This document shows, piece after piece, positions 5,545-6,096 of a stretch of DNA of 6,096 nt. Position 1 is the first letter of the stretch, and the number at the start of each line of letters is the position of its first letter. A program made the translations under genes and the position numbers. The notes under the pieces are model-generated. The model saw only the letters and a program-made list of their open reading frames with translations. It was not told the origin of the DNA and ran no database searches. Origin of the DNA: Clostridia bacterium (lineage in GTDB: Bacteria > Bacillota > Clostridia > HGM11514); assembly GCA_900757255.1 (NCBI GenBank), contig CAAENE010000214.1:1-6096 (forward strand), in the 5' to 3' direction.

Positions 5545-6096
5545 TTTTTGCGGCGTAACGTTCAAAAATCCTGTGATAGCGGCCTCAGGTACCTTTGGAT
5601 TCGGACGCGAATTTGAACAGTTTTATGATTTATCCCGCCTGGGCGGTATTTCGGTAAAAGGCTTGACCCTGCAAAAACGTCTTGGGAACCCGCCGCCCAG
5701 GATTGCAGAGACGCCAATGGGTATTTTAAACAGCGTTGGCCTGCAAAATCCTGGCGTAGAATATTTTATCGAGCATGAGCTCCCTTATTTAAAGCAATTC
5801 GATACCAGAATCATTGCAAATATTTCCGGCAGTACCATGGACGATTATGTGAAAATGACAGAGATTTTAAACGACAGCGGAATCGACCTGTTTGAGGTCA
5901 ATATTTCCTGCCCGAATGTAAAAGAGGGCGGAGTAGCGTTTGGAACCAACGCCGATACCATTTTGGAAATTACACAAAAAGTAAAAAAAGCGGCGAAATT
6001 ACCGGTGATTATCAAGCTGTCACCGAATGTGACTGATATTGCAGCTATGGCAAAAGCGGCAGAGGATGGCGGCGCAGACGCGGTTTCCCTGATTAA
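5537..6096 (+). CDS. pyrD: Dihydroorotate dehydrogenase B, catalytic FMN subunit (3' end outside window)
   Basis: PyrD oxidises dihydroorotate to orotate with FMN and, in type 1B enzymes, hands electrons to PyrK and then NAD+. The frame stays open from the ATG at 5537 to the window edge, giving 186 of about 300 residues. Visible are AASGTFGFG (15-23), SVKGLTLQKR (39-48, with K41 at the FMN/substrate site), MGILNSVGLQNPG (61-73, N65 and the substrate-binding loop), IIANISG (92-98), and VNISCPNVKEGG (121-132) with C125 as the catalytic base. A Cys at that place marks class 1; class 2 membrane enzymes have Ser. VIIKLSPN (157-164) carries the conserved FMN lysine K160. The immediate pyrK neighbour, overlapping by 8 bases, makes type 1B certain in practice. 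The truncation is due only to the window edge; nothing suggests a broken gene. Confidence 0.96.
   Translation, partial: MIDFCGVTFKNPVIAASGTFGFGREFEQFYDLSRLGGISVKGLTLQKRLGNPPPRIAETPMGILNSVGLQNPGVEYFIEHELPYLKQFDTRIIANISGSTMDDYVKMTEILNDSGIDLFEVNISCPNVKEGGVAFGTNADTILEITQKVKKAAKLPVIIKLSPNVTDIAAMAKAAEDGGADAVSLI

Noticed and set aside
1..6096. Mobile elements, CRISPR arrays, tRNA or rRNA genes, long repeats.
   Set aside because: None seen. Coding sequence fills nearly the whole window and every gene belongs to a core metabolic or tRNA-modification family with similar composition.

Overview
The window is a gap-free run of eight co-directional genes, all on the + strand: tilS (3' part) - hpt - pyrR - pyrB - pyrC - pyrF - pyrK - pyrD (5' part). 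Gene content, AGGAGG-type ribosome binding sites, a Bacillus-type PyrR, an aspartate carbamoyltransferase with no pyrI beside it and a PyrD/PyrK type 1B dihydroorotate dehydrogenase all point to a Gram-positive Bacillota, most likely a clostridial-class anaerobe with intermediate G+C. I cannot name a genus from the sequence alone.

Layout. Positions 1-481 hold the C-terminal part of tRNA(Ile)-lysidine synthetase, which seems to end before the usual last domain. Next comes hypoxanthine phosphoribosyltransferase (465-1001), whose start lies inside the end of tilS. After a 53-base gap with no visible terminator or attenuator, the pyrimidine genes begin: pyrR (1055-1600), pyrB (1597-2535), pyrC (2519-3811), pyrF (3830-4747), pyrK (4771-5544) and pyrD (5537 to beyond the window end). 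Neighbouring genes overlap by 4, 17 and 8 bases at three junctions and are 18-23 bases apart at the other two, so this looks like one translationally coupled transcript. No stretch over 300 bases lacks a gene.

How the genes work together. PyrB joins carbamoyl phosphate to aspartate, PyrC closes the ring to dihydroorotate, PyrD with its electron-transfer partner PyrK oxidises this to orotate, and PyrF decarboxylates OMP to UMP. The missing steps are carbamoyl phosphate synthetase (carAB/pyrAA-AB) and orotate phosphoribosyltransferase (pyrE); pyrE may lie just past the right edge, while carAB is not between pyrC and pyrF where Bacillus has it. PyrR is normally the UMP-sensing regulator of such operons and Hpt salvages purine bases; both use PRPP.

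This is a recognisable housekeeping region and I do not see an undescribed system. The points most worth a second look are: the RNA-contacting positions of PyrR that appear replaced, together with the absence of an obvious PyrR-binding hairpin in the window; the attachment of the pyr operon directly to tilS-hpt, where ftsH sits in Bacillus; and the short C-terminus of TilS.
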